Program-made: the position numbers and the translations under genes | Shown here: one piece after another, positions 61,850-64,000 of the stretch | How positions within the stretch are numbered: position 1 is the stretch's first letter | How the letters are laid out: each line of letters starts with the position of its first letter | From: Sebastes aleutianus | Taxonomy: Eukaryota > Chordata > Actinopteri > Perciformes > Sebastidae | Direction of reading: 5' to 3' | Length of the DNA stretch: 64,000 nucleotides | Assembly: GCA_916700875.1 (NCBI GenBank) | Contig: CAKAKS010000032.1 | Span: 5,767,001 to 5,831,000, forward strand | The notes under the pieces: model-generated | Seen by the model: only the letters and a program-made list of their open reading frames with translations | Told to the model about the DNA's origin: nothing | Databases searched by the model: none

Positions 61850-61899
61850 TTAAATCGATCGGATCTTCCTCTTCTCGAAGAAAAGGACATGCTTGTTCA
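61850..61899 (-). CDS. MRPL33: MRPL33 last coding exon
   Basis: Minus-strand reading after acceptor CTTTGCAG: completes Val, then NKHVLFFEKRKIRSI and TAA. Its stop codon is 699 bases from the RBKS stop on the opposite strand, so the two genes are tightly tail to tail. Confidence 0.94.
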
Positions 61900-63824
61900 C
61901 TGCAAAGACAGAAGGCAGATTTTGAATAGAAGTGACAGGGTCTGGATGCAAAGATTACATATTATTATGGAGAATGGGTGAGCATTAGGGCTGTCAAAGT
62001 TAGCGCGATAATAACGTGTTAGCGCCAATAATTTCTTTAACAGAGTAACGCAACTTGCGTTTTTTTAATTTGTAGCGGGCTCAGTTTTAAAGCAAGAATG
62101 AAGACACCATATGAAACTAAAAAACCTAAGGAATCCATTGGTACCAACCATGTCATACCAGCATGTCAGGAAGGAGGCTAAATAACGCTCCAAACTTACG
62201 CTAAACTTTGGCGAGAAAAAACTGGCATTGCCATTTTCAAAAGGGTCCCTTGACCTCTGACCTCCAGATATGTGAATGTAAATGGGTTCTATGGGTACCC
62301 ACGAGTCTCCCCTTTACAGACATGCCCACTTTATGATAATCACATGCAGTTGGGGGCAAGTCATAGTCAAGTCAGCACACTGACACACTGACAGCTGTTG
62401 TTGCCTGTTGGGCTGCAGTTTGACATGTTATGATTTGAGCATATTTTTTATACTAACGGCCGTACCTGTGAGGGTTTCTGGACAATATTTGTCACTGTTT
62501 TGTGTTGTTAATTGATTTACAATAATAAATATAGACATACATTTGCATAAAGCAGCATATCTGCCCACTCGCATGTTGATAAGAGTATTAAATACTTGAC
62601 AAATCTCCCTTTAAGGTACATTTTGAACAGATAAAAAATGTGGAATAAAAAAAGGAATTGATTAATTTGTGATTAATTGCAATTAACTATGGACGATCAT
62701 GCGGTTAATTGCGATTAAATATTATTAAATATCTTAATTGATCGACAGCTCTAATGGGCATGCATTTTTTATGCATAATATTGGAGCTCGCAGCCGATAT
62801 GATTTAGAAAGAAAACTGTCCCGGTAAACTTTTGTAAAATGCTAATTGACTGGAATTGTTGTCATAAATTTACAAGGTTACAACAAATACATATACAGAC
62901 ACTTCTGTACTGTAATATGCTGGTTAAAATACCATTATAACCTTACCAGATTCATGGTCCATGGTAGTGACTTATGACATTATTTTATTCATCACAAAGA
63001 TGATCACATCTAGTTATCTACTTTAGTGGTTTCCCCCATCAAACCTTTACTACATCATACAACAAATTAATAAATACGCAACAGTTTTGATATTATGCTT
63101 TAAAGCGAACCGACAGTCTCAATGCAGACATTTCCAATGCCAACTTCTTGTGTATTACAATCTAATTGTACTATTTCTCATTTTACCAAAATAGTATTTT
63201 TTCCACTGTCTGCCAAATAAAAACCAGAAATAAGCCCGTTATGCTCGTTCATATCTATTTAGAGCGAGCAAGCTCGAGCCCGACGCTGACTTTAGTTGAC
63301 TTCACGGCCACAGGTGTCGCTGTTAACAAACATTTCTGATTCTTACAAACAGTCCCTTTAAGGTTTCTCAACATGAAGGTTGTTATCCCAGTGATTGATG
63401 CATTTGAAATGATCTGGACTGACACAGCCTCCAGCTACAATGATATAGACAGGCGCTTGTGTTTCCATGCTGGAAGTCCAACAAACTGGTATAATAACCA
63501 TAAACATTTTCCAGCACAGACTAATGCTTAATAAAGGGTTTTAGAGTGTACATGTGACATCTGCACAGCTGCATAAGCATGTGGTTATTAATATCTTACC
63601 CAGTGGATCATGTTTGCGCAGCACCATCTTCTCTCTGAGCCGGCTCCTCTTCGTGTTGAAGAAGTAGCCTGTTCCTGCAGCGCTCATCATCTGAACCAGG
63701 ATGGTCCTGATGGATAAACAACATGAATACACTTTACAGGAACTGAATATCTGCAAGTTACACAGTGTTTGATTCATTTTAATAATCCCAGTGACTTCCA
63801 CTTACTTTGATTTTGCTTTGGCCA
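61850..63824 (-). CDS. MRPL33: MRPL33 (bL33m), last three coding exons, partial
   Basis: Mitochondrial large-subunit ribosomal protein bL33m, a small basic protein of about 65 aa in human. Joining 63824-63806, 63706-63600 and 61899-61850 gives VAKAKSKTILVQMMSAAGTG, YFFNTKRSRLREKMVLRKHD and PLVNKHVLFFEKRKIRSI, then TAA. AGTGxxFNTKRxRLREK and FEKRKIRS match the family closely. The zinc-ribbon cysteines of bacterial bL33 are absent, as usual for the mitochondrial form. The exon with the start codon is not in the window: no in-frame ATG with a good donor is visible between 63825 and 64000. Confidence 0.93.
61986..62753 (+). mobile_element. hAT-A full-length nonautonomous element
   Basis: Left end TAGGGCTGTCAAAGTTAGCG, right end GATCGACAGCTCTA. 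Flanks GTGAGCAT and ATGGGCAT match at 6 of 8. At 768 bp it is the most complete copy and serves as the reference for the other fragments. It lies in the last MRPL33 intron. No transposase. Confidence 0.88.
62754..63599. other. MRPL33 intron, nothing recognised
   Basis: AT-rich with no bounded repeat or exon-like segment. Confidence 0.4.
63600..63706 (-). CDS. MRPL33: MRPL33 main exon
   Basis: Minus-strand reading after acceptor TTTATCCATCAG: completes Lys, then TILVQMMSAAGTGYFFNTKR and SRLREKMVLRKHDPL, plus one base. Donor G|GTAAGA. This is the bL33 core. Confidence 0.95.
63806..63824 (-). CDS. MRPL33: MRPL33 internal 19-nt microexon
   Basis: Between acceptor CATCACTCAG and donor AAA|GTAAGT the minus strand holds 19 bases coding (V)AKAKS(K), with split codons at both ends. 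This corresponds to the FAKSKSK segment of human MRPL33. It is separated from the next exon by only 99 bases. Confidence 0.8.
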
Positions 63825-64000
63825 CTGAGTGATGAAAAAGATGAGAGGATAAGTATTAAAATCAGGCAGTTTGATATGATGAATGCTGAGCAGACCAGAC
63901 ACACTGGCTAAAGGACAGTTAGCTCATGTTGACTAACAGAGTTAACAGCTGGCTACATGGAGGTCAGCAAACTGACTTCATATGTCCTCCGTTTGAGACG

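Noticed and set aside
63825..64000. Search for the MRPL33 start exon
   Set aside because: Minus-strand ATGs here run into stops within a few codons and lack a donor in the right phase.

Overview
This window is nuclear DNA of a ray-finned fish, most likely a percomorph teleost. The evidence is spliced vertebrate genes with GT-AG introns, dense (CA)n, (TA)n and (TTTA)n microsatellites, and many interspersed repeats of types I know from teleost genomes. No operon, prokaryotic gene, tRNA, rRNA or CRISPR array was seen. I found no convincing new biological system. The notable content is an intact metabolic gene inside unusually readable layers of nested transposons.

Three genes can be read exon by exon. 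(1) RBKS (ribokinase) is on the + strand and complete: eight coding exons from 22087 to 61150, predicted 313 aa. (2) BABAM2 (BRE; BRCA1-A and BRISC complex subunit) is on the - strand. Its first three coding exons lie at 16801-16674, 13160-13084 and 6058-5964, and the rest runs off the left edge. (3) MRPL33 (mitochondrial ribosomal protein bL33m) is on the - strand. Its last three coding exons lie at 63824-63806, 63706-63600 and 61899-61850, and the first exon is beyond the right edge. From memory this is the human order too: BABAM2 and RBKS head to head, RBKS and MRPL33 tail to tail.

Layout: 1-16.8 kb is BABAM2 introns packed with hAT-like elements, TTAA-flanked elements and a LINE tail. 16.8-22.1 kb lies between the two start codons and holds a LINE reverse-transcriptase relic, a probable two-way promoter near 18.0-18.4 kb and a 925-bp hAT element. 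22.1-61.2 kb is RBKS. Its introns 1, 5, 6 and 7 (9.5, 5.6, 8.5 and 11.8 kb) hold large inverted repeats, a tandem duplication with MITE-like hairpins, long microsatellites and two Harbinger-like elements. 61.2-64 kb is the RBKS 3' flank and MRPL33, with a full-length hAT-like element in its last intron.

The three genes do not form one pathway. RBKS phosphorylates free D-ribose in the cytosol, BABAM2 scaffolds K63-deubiquitinase complexes, and MRPL33 belongs to the mitochondrial large ribosomal subunit. Their shared feature is conserved neighbourhood. Exon boundaries come from reading splice sites and matching remembered vertebrate proteins. Transcript ends, 5' UTR exons and repeat superfamily names are inference.
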